This document shows, one piece after another, positions 7,420 to 16,279 of a DNA stretch of 64,000 nucleotides. The notes under the pieces were generated by a model. It made no database searches. It had not been told where the DNA came from and saw nothing but the letters and a program-made list of their open reading frames with translations. Each line of letters begins with the position of its first letter. The stretch's first letter is position 1. The DNA comes from Lachnospiraceae bacterium (GTDB lineage Bacteria > Bacillota > Clostridia > Lachnospirales > Lachnospiraceae). Made by a program: the position numbers and the translations under genes. Where the stretch lies: positions 1-64,000 of the forward strand of contig JAFXQK010000018.1 of NCBI GenBank assembly GCA_017527205.1. The letters run 5' to 3'.

Positions 7420-9423
7420 ATGCACAAAGAGTTTTTAATGGGAAATGAGGCAATTGCGCTGGGCGCCTTGGCGGCTGGCGTGAATCTGGTGGCGGGATAT
7501 CCCGGGACACCCTCAACAGAGGTGCTGGAGACCATTGCAAAGCGCAATCCCGGAAATGTCTACGTGGAGTGGTCCATCAATGAAAAGGCCGGCATGGAGG
7601 TGGCGGCTGGCGCGGCATATGCAGGCGCGAGAACGCTTGTCACCATGAAGCAGGTGGGGCTGAACGTCGCATCGGACCCTTTAATGAGTTTGGAATACAT
7701 TGGAGTTAAGGGCGGCATGGTCGTTTTGGTCGCTGATGATCCCGGACCCATTTCCTCTCAGACGGAGCAGGACACCAGAACCTTCGGCATGTTTGCAAAG
7801 GTGCCCGTATTTGATCCCTGCTCAGTCAGGGATGCCTATGAGATGATTCAGGAGGCATTTGAGGTCTCGGAAACCTATGGAACGCCTGTGATTTTCCGCG
7901 CAACGACGAGAGTGGATCACGGCTATGAGGCACTGGAGGTCAAGGACGAGGGCGAATATAAGAACAATCGGCCGGAGGGCTTCGTGAAGGATTCCTCGAG
8001 ATGGGTCATCTTTCCGAGGCTGTCCGTGAAAAATCATGCCTTGATAGAGCAGAGAAATGAAAGACTTTCCGAGGTGTTCTCTCAATATCCCAGAAATGTC
8101 ATTCTGTGGGAGAAGAGTCGAAAGGAACGTTGCGTTGGGGAGGAGCTGCCAGTATGCCATGAAGAGCAAGACCGACAGGGCTGCAGACGGGGGATTGCCA
8201 CGCAGGGTGCAAATTATGGTTACGTGCTGGATTCGAAGCAGGATGGAGACGTTCGGATTTTGCGCGTGGCAACGCCATTTCCTTTTCCGGAGAAGCTTGC
8301 ACTGGAATTCTTAGAAGGCTTAGATGAGGTTCTCTGCGTGGAAGAGCTGGATCCCGTGATTGAGCGCGCATTGACTTATGTTTGCGGGAAATATGGATTG
8401 GCCGTGAAAATTCGAGGGAAGAAGACGGGAGACCTGCCGCTGTCAGGAGAAAACACTCTGGAGATTGTGGAAAATGCGATTTGCAGGTTTTTGGGAGCAG
8501 AGAGCAAAGAATGCAGCGGAGAGAAAGCTGCGGCTGATCCTGCTTCTGCGAAAGAACCTGCAGAAAAGAATTTGCTTCCTGAGCCGCCTGCCCTTCCTGT
8601 TAGACCTCCGGTCCTCTGCGCAGGCTGTCCTCACAGGGCTTCCTTCTATGCAGTGAAGACGGCAATGAAGGGACAGAAGACCATATATTGCGGCGACATC
8701 GGATGCTATACGCTAGGCAATGCGCAGCCACTCGACATGTGCGATACTTGTCTTTGCATGGGAGCGGGCATCGGCATCGCGCAGGGCGTGTTCCATACGG
8801 AGCCTGATACAAAGTGCTTCGCCTTTGTTGGGGATTCTACCTTCTTTGCATCAGGAATTACGGAAACCATTAATGCGTTTTATAATCAGGCGGATCTAAC
8901 GCTTGTCATTTTGGATAATTCGACGACGGCCATGACAGGCCATCAGCCGCATCCCGGCACGGGACGCACGGTTATGGGGCAGGCAGTCGAAAAGGTCAGC
9001 ATGGAAAAGGTGCTTTGCGCGATCGGACTAGAGACGGTGGAGACTGTTGATCCCTTGGATTTTCAATTGAGCGTGGAGACCGTAAGACGCGTCGCGGCAA
9101 AGCCCGGCGTAAAGGCCATCATTTTCAGGTCTCCCTGCATCGCCTTGACAAAGCCTGTAGGCCGTTCCAGGGTTACTTCGGAGAAATGTATCGGCTGCGG
9201 AAAATGTATCCGTGAGCTGGGTTGCCCTGCACTCGTGCTGGGAGAAGATGGCAAGAAGGCAAGGATTGACACGTCGCTTTGCACGGGCTGTACCCTTTGT
9301 GAGCAGATTTGTCCCGTCGGTGCCATTTCTGGCGGCATGAAGAATGATACGGCAAAAGATGACGTGATAAAGCAGTCTGAGATTAGGAATGATACGGCAA
9401 AGGAGGGCGCAGCAAATGAGTAA
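7420..9423 (+). CDS. iorA: Indolepyruvate ferredoxin oxidoreductase, alpha subunit
   Basis: A 667-residue subunit of the thiamine-diphosphate enzyme that oxidatively decarboxylates aryl pyruvates (from tryptophan, phenylalanine, tyrosine) to aryl-acetyl-CoA and reduced ferredoxin. The N-terminal pyrimidine-binding domain starts with LMGNEAIALGALAAGVNLVAGYPGTPSTE. The diphosphate-binding part contains CAGCPHR (Cys400), GDIGCYTLG (about 425) and GDSTFFASG. The C-terminal ferredoxin part carries two cysteine clusters, CIGCGKCIRELGCP (about 590) and CTGCTLCEQICP (about 620), each suited to a [4Fe-4S] centre; the first has an extra residue before its last Cys. A short linker 350-395 is low in conservation. 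The stop overlaps the iorB start by 8 bases. Confidence 0.93.
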   Translation: MHKEFLMGNEAIALGALAAGVNLVAGYPGTPSTEVLETIAKRNPGNVYVEWSINEKAGMEVAAGAAYAGARTLVTMKQVGLNVASDPLMSLEYIGVKGGMVVLVADDPGPISSQTEQDTRTFGMFAKVPVFDPCSVRDAYEMIQEAFEVSETYGTPVIFRATTRVDHGYEALEVKDEGEYKNNRPEGFVKDSSRWVIFPRLSVKNHALIEQRNERLSEVFSQYPRNVILWEKSRKERCVGEELPVCHEEQDRQGCRRGIATQGANYGYVLDSKQDGDVRILRVATPFPFPEKLALEFLEGLDEVLCVEELDPVIERALTYVCGKYGLAVKIRGKKTGDLPLSGENTLEIVENAICRFLGAESKECSGEKAAADPASAKEPAEKNLLPEPPALPVRPPVLCAGCPHRASFYAVKTAMKGQKTIYCGDIGCYTLGNAQPLDMCDTCLCMGAGIGIAQGVFHTEPDTKCFAFVGDSTFFASGITETINAFYNQADLTLVILDNSTTAMTGHQPHPGTGRTVMGQAVEKVSMEKVLCAIGLETVETVDPLDFQLSVETVRRVAAKPGVKAIIFRSPCIALTKPVGRSRVTSEKCIGCGKCIRELGCPALVLGEDGKKARIDTSLCTGCTLCEQICPVGAISGGMKNDTAKDDVIKQSEIRNDTAKEGAANE

Positions 9424-9988
9424 GAATATCATTCTTTGCGGCGTCGGCGGTCAGGGAACCATTCTGGCGTCCAGGCTGATCGCTTCCGCAGCCATGAAAA
9501 AGAATTTGCCCATTAAGACAGCGGAAACCATTGGCATGGCACAGCGCGGCGGAAGCGTGTTCAGTCACCTTCGCATCGGTGAGGATGCCAACACTCCACT
9601 CATTGCGAAGGGCACGGCAGATCTCATTATTGGTTTTGAACCTGGCGAAACCGTGAGACAACTCCCCTTCCTCAAAAAGGGTGGGGCCGTCGTTGTAAGC
9701 AGTCGTCCCGTCATGCCGGTCAGCGCCATGATAGGGAAATCCACCTATGACGCTAATGCAATGCTGACCTATCTGAAGGAAAACGTTGAGCATCTTACCA
9801 TTGTCGATGCAGACCAGGCGGCCTCCGATCTCGGTTCCGCCAAAACCCTCAACGTCGTGCTCCTTGGCGCAGCCCTCCGCAGCGGCGAACTGGGCCTTGG
9901 GGAGAGTGAGATCATCGAATCCATGAAAGAACGAATTCCAGAGAAACTATGGCAACTGAATTTTCAATCCCTTAATTGGAGTAGTTGA
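9416..9988 (+). CDS. iorB: Indolepyruvate ferredoxin oxidoreductase, beta subunit
   Basis: A 190-residue gamma/beta-type 2-oxoacid oxidoreductase subunit. It opens with SKNIILCGVGGQGTILASRLIA, the glycine-rich motif of POR gamma domains, followed by KTAETIGMAQRGGSVFSHLRIG, also diagnostic. It pairs with the alpha subunit to form the active complex. Start at 9416 is used because GGAGGGCG lies upstream inside iorA and the reading frame overlaps the iorA stop by 8 bases, implying coupled translation. Beyond its stop lies a 170-base hairpin element before the aryl-CoA ligase. Confidence 0.92.
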   Translation: MSKNIILCGVGGQGTILASRLIASAAMKKNLPIKTAETIGMAQRGGSVFSHLRIGEDANTPLIAKGTADLIIGFEPGETVRQLPFLKKGGAVVVSSRPVMPVSAMIGKSTYDANAMLTYLKENVEHLTIVDADQAASDLGSAKTLNVVLLGAALRSGELGLGESEIIESMKERIPEKLWQLNFQSLNWSS

Positions 9989-10018
9989 CCCATTATTTTT
10001 ATATTTTTCAAAATGTAA

Positions 10019-10187
10019 GTGCCGGAGTGGGATGATCCCATTGGAACAATTAGCCGGCAGCACTTAGTGAACCTAGACTCTCAAAAGACGCGAACGAGAC
10101 TTGAAGTCGAGAGAGTGTCTTTGCCTGAGAGTCGACGGTGAACTTAGTGCAGTCCGAGCCGTTCCATGGGATCACCCACTCCGGCAC
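10019..10187 (+). repeat. Long hairpin element F (divergent member of the intergenic hairpin family)
   Basis: The ends GTGCCGGAGTGGG and CCCACTCCGGCAC are complementary, and the stem continues through TGATCCCAT..GGAAC for about 28 pairs with one bulge on each arm. Inside, GCACTTAGTGAACC faces GGTGAACTTAGTGC, so CTTAG occurs on both arms (10063-10067 and 10143-10147) with a single T.T mismatch at its centre. The apex (10068-10135) folds further. It sits between iorB and the aryl-CoA ligase on the same strand. I see no open frame or T-run. The outer-stem sequence differs from the other members but the layout is the same. Confidence 0.75.
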
Positions 10188-10221
10188 ATAACTAGGACAA
10201 AAAAATAAAGGAGAAAAAGCC

Positions 10222-11457
10222 ATGCAGATCAATGAAACACAGCTTAGGCAGGTAAACACGCAGATCGGGAGACTGATCGCGGCAGACAATTTCTACGGCA
10301 AGCGTCTCAAGGCAGCCGGCGTCGACAGGGTTGAGACCGTGGAGGATTTCTTGAACCTTCCGTTTTCCGAGAAGGAAGATCTTCGCGAAGCATATCCCCT
10401 TGGACTTATGACCTGTAAGGAGGAGGACGTTGTCAGAATCCATTCCTCTTCCGGAACGACGGGAAAGCCCGTCATCATCCCTTATACCGCGAAGGACGTG
10501 GATGATTGGGGAGAGATGTTTAAGCGCTGCTATGAGTTCGCAGGCATTACCAACAAGGATCGCATTCAGATTACCCCTGGATATGGTCTTTGGACGGCAG
10601 GAATCGGCTTCCAGAACGGCTGTGAAAAGCTCGGTGCCATGGCAGTGCCCATGGGCCCTGGAAATACGCAAAAGCAGCTTCAGATGATGATGGACCTAAA
10701 GAGTACCGTCATCTGTGCTACCTCTTCTTATGCGCTTCTTCTTGCGGAGGAGATTGAGAAGCAGGGCATCAAGGATAAGATCTGTCTGAAGAAGGGCGTC
10801 ATCGGTTCCGAACGCTGGGGCGATAAGATGCGTCAGCGCATCCATGACGAGCTTGGCATAGAGCTCTATGACATTTATGGCCTGACTGAGATTTATGGCC
10901 CTGGCATTGGCATTAACTGTAAGTATGACACGGGCATGCACTACTGGGATGATTATATCTATCTTGAGATCATTGATCCCGCGACGGGAAAGAACGTACC
11001 TGACGGCGAGTGGGGAGAAATTGTGATCACGACGCTGGTGAAGGAGGGCGCACCGCTCATTCGCTTTAGAACCCATGACCTTTCCAGAATCATTCCCGGA
11101 GAATGCCCCTGCGGAAGCAAGTACCCGAGAATTGACGTGATCTCCGGCAGAAGCGATGACATGATGAAGATTAAGGGCGTGAATGTTTTCCCGAAGCAGA
11201 TTGAAGAGATCCTTGCAACCTTCCCTGAGCTTTCCAGCGAGTATCAGATCCGCATTTCTCACTTGGATGGCAAGGACAGCATGCGTATCTACATTGAGGC
11301 CAGCGGCAGCAATGACTTTAAGGAGCTGCAAAAGAAGGTGGCCGACGCCGTAAAGAGCAAGATTGGATTTACGCCCATCGTTTATGTCGTTGAGCTTGGC
11401 TTTTTGCCTAGAAGTGAGAAGAAGACGAAGCGCGTGATTGATGAGAGATTTGATTGA
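10222..11457 (+). CDS. Arylacetate-CoA ligase (PaaK-like)
   Basis: A 411-residue AMP-forming ligase of the phenylacetate-CoA ligase family. Visible: the phosphate loop HSSSGTTGKP (about 73-82), the YGLTEIYGPG block (about 218-227), IRFRTHDLSRI and the C-terminal domain with GRSDDMMKIKGVNVFPKQIE. The N-terminus is about 20 residues shorter than in aerobic PaaK proteins, as is common in anaerobic homologues. With iorAB directly upstream it would convert arylacetates and CoA to arylacetyl-CoA, or run in reverse to conserve ATP from the IorAB product. Start ATG 10222 follows AAGGAGAAAAAGCC. Confidence 0.88.
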   Translation: MQINETQLRQVNTQIGRLIAADNFYGKRLKAAGVDRVETVEDFLNLPFSEKEDLREAYPLGLMTCKEEDVVRIHSSSGTTGKPVIIPYTAKDVDDWGEMFKRCYEFAGITNKDRIQITPGYGLWTAGIGFQNGCEKLGAMAVPMGPGNTQKQLQMMMDLKSTVICATSSYALLLAEEIEKQGIKDKICLKKGVIGSERWGDKMRQRIHDELGIELYDIYGLTEIYGPGIGINCKYDTGMHYWDDYIYLEIIDPATGKNVPDGEWGEIVITTLVKEGAPLIRFRTHDLSRIIPGECPCGSKYPRIDVISGRSDDMMKIKGVNVFPKQIEEILATFPELSSEYQIRISHLDGKDSMRIYIEASGSNDFKELQKKVADAVKSKIGFTPIVYVVELGFLPRSEKKTKRVIDERFD

Positions 11458-11535
11458 TCAGTCGACATAAGCAAAGTGACTGATTGCAAAGTGGCAGCGA
11501 GTTGATGAAGACTTGTAAGAAAAGGAGAAGAAGCT

Positions 11536-13368
11536 ATGCCGCCAAGAGGAGGTGGGCCAAGAGGCCCGATGGGTGGAGGCTTTCTGACGGAGGAAGAGAA
11601 AGCAAACCGCCCCAAGGTCACGTGGCCGTTATTAAAACGCGTATTTCGTTATCTGCTTCCCTATTGGAAGCAAATGTTCCTGGTGCTTTGTGCCATCGTT
11701 CTTTCTTCCGTGTTGGGACTTTTGCCCTCCGTGTTGACTGGACGGATCATTGATGAAGGCTTGATCGGACGGAATCTGGACATGCTGATCAAGCTGATTC
11801 TTCTGAGCCTGGGAGTTACGCTTGGATCGAACCTGATCGGTGTCGGAGAGAATTACTTAAACAACTGGATCGCGCAGCACATCACCTATGACATGCGAAA
11901 CCAGATGTATCGTCATCTGCAAAAGATGAGCCAAAAGTTTTTCACCTCGAATAACCAGGGCGACGTCATTACGCGAATGACCAGTGACATCAGCGGCGTG
12001 GAGAGAGTTATTACGAGCACGTTTACTTCCATTCTTTCTAACAGTATTACGCTGGCTGCAGCCGTAGTCATCATGTTTCGGCAGAACTGGATTTTGGCAT
12101 TGGTTGGGGCGGCGATCGTTCCTCTCTTTGTCATTCCGACGAGACTGGCAGGAAAAAAGCGATGGGAGCTGACGAAGGAATCTCAGGAGTGTAATGACGA
12201 GATCAATGGCATTTTGAATGAGACGCTGTCCGTCTCAGGTCAGCTCCTTGTAAAGCTTTTTTGCAAAGAAGAGCAGGAATACGAAAAATACAAAAGCGTC
12301 AATCACAGGATGATCAGGCTGAACATTCGCGAGAGCATGGCAGGGCGATGGTTTTGGGTTGTCATTTCGACATTCTCCAGCGTGGGTCCCATGCTGTTAT
12401 ATCTTGTCGGAGGCATTTTGATGATCCAATATGATTCCAGCCTGACCGTCGGTGACGTAACCGTTCTGGTGACGCTGCTTGGAAGAATGTATGGTCCGGT
12501 CAACATGCTCTTAAACATGCAGGTGGAATGGATTCGTTCCATGGCGCTGTTCACGAGAATTTTTGAATACTATGACATGCCCGTTGAGATTCAGAACAGC
12601 CCTGATGCCATTCATCCGGCAAGGGCGGACGGCAACGTGGAGTTCTGCAACGTGAATTTCTCCTACAGTGAGGAACGGCAGATCCTGAAAAACGTGAATT
12701 TCAAGCTAAACAGTGGCCACAGCATCGCAATCGTGGGGCCGTCCGGAAGCGGGAAGAGTACCATTATCAACCTGATCCCCAGATTATATGACGTAAGCTC
12801 TGGTGAGGTCAAATTCGACGGCACGGACGTAAGAAAGCTAGACCTCACGTTCCTTCGGGACAACATTGGCATTGTCAGTCAGGAGACCTATCTCTTTAAC
12901 GGAACCATCCGTGAGAACCTCCTGTATGCGAAGCCCGATGCGACAGAAAACGAGCTCATTGAAGCCTGCAAGAAGGCGAACATTTATGACTTTATAGAAA
13001 AGCAGGAGCTGGGGCTGGATGCGGTTGTTGGGAATCGTGGCTTGAAGCTCTCCGGCGGTGAAAAGCAGAGAATCTCGATTGCGAGAGTGCTGCTCAAGGA
13101 CCCTGCACTGTTAATTTTTGACGAGGCAACCTCCTCCCTGGATTCCATTTCTGAAAGTAAGATTCAGGAAGCAATTGACCCGATCATTGAATCACGCACG
13201 AGCATTTTGATCGCACACAGACTGTCCACCATTCTTGCGGCAGATGAGATTTTGGTAGTGAAGGATGGAGAGATTGTAGAGCGGGGCGTGCATTCCGATT
13301 TAGTGAAGGCGGGAGGCACTTACACGGAGCTATATGAGACCCAATTCCGCCGTGCACTTGAAGCTTAA
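11536..13368 (+). CDS. ABC exporter, fused membrane and ATPase domains
   Basis: A 610-residue half-transporter of the MsbA/MdlB/BmrA class. After a glycine/proline-rich leader (PPRGGGPRGPMGGG) come six membrane helices (about 40-330) and then the nucleotide-binding domain: Walker A GPSGSGKST (about 401-409), Q-loop VSQETYLF, signature LSGGEKQRIS, Walker B LLIFDEATSSLD with the catalytic Glu, and the H-loop IAHRLST. All ATPase residues are intact, consistent with a homodimer. Substrate unknown. It is preceded by AAGGAGAAGAAGCT and followed by a strong terminator, so it looks like the last gene of the iorAB-ligase run. Confidence 0.9.
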   Translation: MPPRGGGPRGPMGGGFLTEEEKANRPKVTWPLLKRVFRYLLPYWKQMFLVLCAIVLSSVLGLLPSVLTGRIIDEGLIGRNLDMLIKLILLSLGVTLGSNLIGVGENYLNNWIAQHITYDMRNQMYRHLQKMSQKFFTSNNQGDVITRMTSDISGVERVITSTFTSILSNSITLAAAVVIMFRQNWILALVGAAIVPLFVIPTRLAGKKRWELTKESQECNDEINGILNETLSVSGQLLVKLFCKEEQEYEKYKSVNHRMIRLNIRESMAGRWFWVVISTFSSVGPMLLYLVGGILMIQYDSSLTVGDVTVLVTLLGRMYGPVNMLLNMQVEWIRSMALFTRIFEYYDMPVEIQNSPDAIHPARADGNVEFCNVNFSYSEERQILKNVNFKLNSGHSIAIVGPSGSGKSTIINLIPRLYDVSSGEVKFDGTDVRKLDLTFLRDNIGIVSQETYLFNGTIRENLLYAKPDATENELIEACKKANIYDFIEKQELGLDAVVGNRGLKLSGGEKQRISIARVLLKDPALLIFDEATSSLDSISESKIQEAIDPIIESRTSILIAHRLSTILAADEILVVKDGEIVERGVHSDLVKAGGTYTELYETQFRRALEA

Positions 13369-13377
13369 AATGACCAT

Positions 13378-13413
13378 GTGACTCCTTGTAAGATAAGGAG
13401 TCACAATTTTTTT
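13378..13413 (+). terminator. Rho-independent terminator
   Basis: Perfect 10-pair stem GTGACTCCTT / AAGGAGTCAC with a 7-base loop, followed by AATTTTTTT, directly after the ABC exporter gene. Confidence 0.9.
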
Positions 13414-13544
13414 AAAAAAGCTCTTGTGTTTTTATCCATTTGGTATTATGATAGGCACAATAAACTTTTTGATAAATTATTATCAATCCTGCGACGTGAG
13501 AAAGGCGATAGTGCTGGCCCATGTACGCAAGGGAGAGGAGAGAC

Positions 13545-14636
13545 ATGGAAAAGATTAAGGCATTCATGAAGCGCAAGGACATCGAGATTTCCCTGAAGCG
13601 TTATGGAATTGACGCATTGGGAGCAATGGCACAGGGACTTTTTTGTTCCCTTTTGATTGGTACGATCATTAACACGATCGGTACGCAGTTCAAGATCCCG
13701 TTTTTGACGCAAGCGGTTGCAACAATTTCTGGTACGGAGTACACGGTTGGGGGACTGGCATCGGCAATGAGCGGCCCGGCCATGGCAGTTGCAATTGGCT
13801 ATGCATTAAAATGTCCGCCCTTGGTATTGTTCTCCATGATTACGGTTGGTTTTGCATCAAATGCGCTTGGCGGAGCAGGCGGCCCTCTGGCAGTACTCTT
13901 TGTGGCGATCATTGCTGCTGAATTTGGTAAGGCTATCTCCAAGGAGACCAAGGTTGATATTCTGGTAACGCCGCTTGTAACCATTGGCGTTGGTATTTTC
14001 TTCTCTTGGCTGATCGCACCGGCTTTGGGACAGGCAGCCATGAAGGTTGGTGATTTCATTAAGTGGGCGACGGAACAACAGCCGTTTATCATGGGTATTT
14101 TGGTATCAGTCGTGGTCGGTATGGCGTTGACCCTTCCCATTTCCTCTGCTGCAATCTGTGCGGCATTGGTGCTTACGGGACTGGCAGGCGGTGCGGCTGT
14201 TGCAGGCTGCTGTGCGCAGATGGTAGGCTTTGCCGTGATTTCCTTTAAGGAGAACAAGTGGGGCGGCCTGGTATCTCAGGGCATCGGTACCTCCATGCTG
14301 CAGATGGGGAACATTGTAAAGAATCCAAAGATTTGGATTGCACCTACTCTGGCCTCTGCAATTACCGGACCGATTGCAACCTGTGTATTCAAGCTGAAAA
14401 TGAACGGTGCTCCCGTGTCCTCCGGTATGGGAACCTGTGGTTTGGTAGGTCAGATCGGTGTTTATTCCGGTTGGGTCAAGGATGTTGCAGAAGGCACCAA
14501 GGAAGCCATTACCGCTTTCGACTGGGTGGGCCTTGTCATGATTTCCTTCGTACTTCCCGCAGTTTTCTCCCTGATCATTCATGCAGGCGTGAAGAAGCTT
14601 GGCTGGGTGAAGGATGGCGACATGAAGCTTTCCTAA
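13545..14636 (+). CDS. PTS-type IIC membrane protein (PTS_EIIC_2-like)
   Basis: A 363-residue, very hydrophobic protein with about ten membrane helices rich in glycine and alanine. Features such as GIDALGAMAQGLFCSLLIGTI near the start, AMSGPAMAVAIGYALKCPPLVLF and SNALGGAGGPLAVLFVAIIAAE match the PTS_EIIC_2 family, annotated as a PTS sugar transporter IIC subunit. No IIA or IIB gene is nearby, so phosphotransfer-coupled transport cannot be assumed. ATG 13545 is preferred because GGGAGAGGAGAGAC precedes it. An extended -10 (TGGTATTAT, 13441-13449) lies about 95 bases upstream. The gene is bounded by terminators on both sides and looks monocistronic. Confidence 0.75.
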   Translation: MEKIKAFMKRKDIEISLKRYGIDALGAMAQGLFCSLLIGTIINTIGTQFKIPFLTQAVATISGTEYTVGGLASAMSGPAMAVAIGYALKCPPLVLFSMITVGFASNALGGAGGPLAVLFVAIIAAEFGKAISKETKVDILVTPLVTIGVGIFFSWLIAPALGQAAMKVGDFIKWATEQQPFIMGILVSVVVGMALTLPISSAAICAALVLTGLAGGAAVAGCCAQMVGFAVISFKENKWGGLVSQGIGTSMLQMGNIVKNPKIWIAPTLASAITGPIATCVFKLKMNGAPVSSGMGTCGLVGQIGVYSGWVKDVAEGTKEAITAFDWVGLVMISFVLPAVFSLIIHAGVKKLGWVKDGDMKLS

Positions 14637-14679
14637 ACGCGTCACGTGGTGTGAAAATGGCATGGTAGATTCGATAAAG

Positions 14680-14718
14680 CAGGGCGTGCTCGTAAGAGAT
14701 GACGCTCTGTTTTTGTTT
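14680..14718 (+). terminator. Rho-independent terminator
   Basis: Stem CAGGGCGT / ACGCTCTG (8 pairs, one G.T) with a 14-base loop, followed by TTTTTGTTT, after the IIC gene. Confidence 0.75.
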
Positions 14719-14766
14719 AAAACATATTTCAAATAATTACGGGAAAAGACAAACAATTGATTGGAA

Positions 14767-14795
14767 TTGACGGAATAGTGAGCATTTGGTAAAAT
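14767..14795 (+). promoter_or_regulatory. Promoter of the diguanylate cyclase gene
   Basis: TTGACG 14767-14772, 17-base spacer, TAAAAT 14790-14795 with an extended TGG before it; 58 bases upstream of the GTG start. Confidence 0.7.
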
Positions 14796-14852
14796 GATAA
14801 CCAAAGAAGTAAGAAAACATGGTCTGGGTTTGGTTGTAAGTGAGGTGAAAAC

Positions 14853-16187
14853 GTGAAGATAGATTCCTTGGCATTTAATCAAATAGCAATGACCTTAGCA
14901 GGACATTTTGACAGCCTGTTTTACGTGGACATGGAATCAGGTTGGTATACGGAGTTTATCCCCACTCGGTTGTTCGGGGAATTACATATTCCGCGGGAGG
15001 GGAACGATTTCTTTGCCATGTTTCGGGAGAATGCTCCGAAATGTGTCCATCCAAATGACCTAAAATTAATATTGCACCTTCATGAAAAAAAGATGGTATT
15101 GGAAAAGCTCTCTAAGAATCATTCCTTTTCCGTCAGCTGCCGTATTGTCATGAATGGGAAAACCATGCATGTCAGACATATCAACGTTCTGTGTGAGGAT
15201 CAAAGGCATGTCCTTTTTTGCATGGAAAATATCGATGACGAGGTACAAAAGAAAGAGGAGCAACGGAAAATTCTGTTGTCAGCGGAACGCAAGGCACGCG
15301 TGGACGAGCTTACGGGCATAAAGAATAAAAATGCGTTCGCTGAGTGCACCCGCGCCATTGACAGAAGAATTCAGGCCGTAGAAAAAGAACTCTGCTTTGG
15401 GGTTGTCATGTGTGACGTCAACGACCTAAAGCGCTTTAATGATACCAGAGGGCACAGCTTTGGCGATGAAGTGTTGCGAAGAGCAAGTCGCATGCTTAGC
15501 GCCATCTTCCAGAATAGTCAAATGTTTCGGATTGGGGGAGATGAGTTCGCCATTGTACTCATGGGAGAGGATTATGAGATACGGGAAGAGCTGTTAGAGA
15601 GCCTAAGAAAGGAATCCTATGCCAATGGCCGCATGCGGTCAGGGCCCGTCATTGCAAGTGGAATGGCTGTGTTTGAACCGGCGAGGGACACGAGGTTTGC
15701 CGATGTGTTTGGCCGTGCGGATTCTCAAATGTACGAGAATAAAAAGCTCTTAAAATCAGGAAGCTCCGGTAAGGGCATCAGTAATGCAACAGTCATGGAG
15801 ATTCCCGTTCCAGAGGCTAGAAAACATAAGCTGGATGGATTGTTTGGAGCTCTGTTTACCGCGGCGGGCGAAGGCTATGTATTTCTGAATGATCTTCGAT
15901 ATGATTATTCGAGATGGGCCCTTTCCCTCGTGGATGATTTTGGCCTTCCCTCAGAGTACATGTATCATGCTGGAAAGCAGTGGCAGCAGTTTGTTCACCC
16001 GGATGACTTGGCGCAATATCGAAAAGTAGTTGATGCAGTAGTGAATGGAAAGAGTGAAATGAAGTATCTGTGCTATCGCGCCCGCAGGCCGGACGGGACC
16101 TATGTCTGGTTCAAGCCGAGAGCCTTTATCCTCAATGATGATCAGGGGAATCCGGAATATTTTGGAGGGATCATTATTCCGCAGTAA
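14853..16187 (+). CDS. PAS-GGDEF-PAS diguanylate cyclase
   Basis: A 444-residue cytoplasmic protein starting with GTG after GAGGTG. Residues about 12-130 form a PAS-like domain, joined by a short helical linker to a GGDEF domain (ARVDELTGIKNKNAF, DVNDLKRFNDTRGHSFGD, and the intact signature FRIGGDEFA at about 226-233). These residues support synthesis of cyclic di-GMP. The RxxD inhibitory site that usually lies five residues before GGDEF is not visible. Unusually, a second PAS domain follows the catalytic domain (about 325-444, ending VWFKPRAFILNDDQGNPEYFGG), whereas PAS sensors normally lie upstream. No membrane segment is present. It has its own promoter and the next gene has another. Confidence 0.87.
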   Translation: MKIDSLAFNQIAMTLAGHFDSLFYVDMESGWYTEFIPTRLFGELHIPREGNDFFAMFRENAPKCVHPNDLKLILHLHEKKMVLEKLSKNHSFSVSCRIVMNGKTMHVRHINVLCEDQRHVLFCMENIDDEVQKKEEQRKILLSAERKARVDELTGIKNKNAFAECTRAIDRRIQAVEKELCFGVVMCDVNDLKRFNDTRGHSFGDEVLRRASRMLSAIFQNSQMFRIGGDEFAIVLMGEDYEIREELLESLRKESYANGRMRSGPVIASGMAVFEPARDTRFADVFGRADSQMYENKKLLKSGSSGKGISNATVMEIPVPEARKHKLDGLFGALFTAAGEGYVFLNDLRYDYSRWALSLVDDFGLPSEYMYHAGKQWQQFVHPDDLAQYRKVVDAVVNGKSEMKYLCYRARRPDGTYVWFKPRAFILNDDQGNPEYFGGIIIPQ

Positions 16188-16207
16188 ATTGTTCATTGCA
16201 TGAACTG

Positions 16208-16236
16208 TTGTGTTTTCCGGGAAATAATGTTAGAAT
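16208..16236 (+). promoter_or_regulatory. Promoter of the esterase gene
   Basis: TTGTGT 16208-16213, 17-base spacer, TAGAAT 16231-16236 with an extended TGT. Confidence 0.65.
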
Positions 16237-16279
16237 GGTAACAGTCATTCATAAAACGATTTACAAGGAGGAATTTCTT

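Noticed and set aside
6366..7547. 393-codon minus-strand frame opposite the serine acetyltransferase gene
   Set aside because: The + strand gene has clear family motifs; the antisense frame has none and no start signal.
10019..10187. Interpretation of the long hairpins as ordinary terminators
   Set aside because: The long elements have no T-runs, are nested with conserved internal mismatch and mini-hairpins, and are several times longer than terminators; only short element B fits a terminator.
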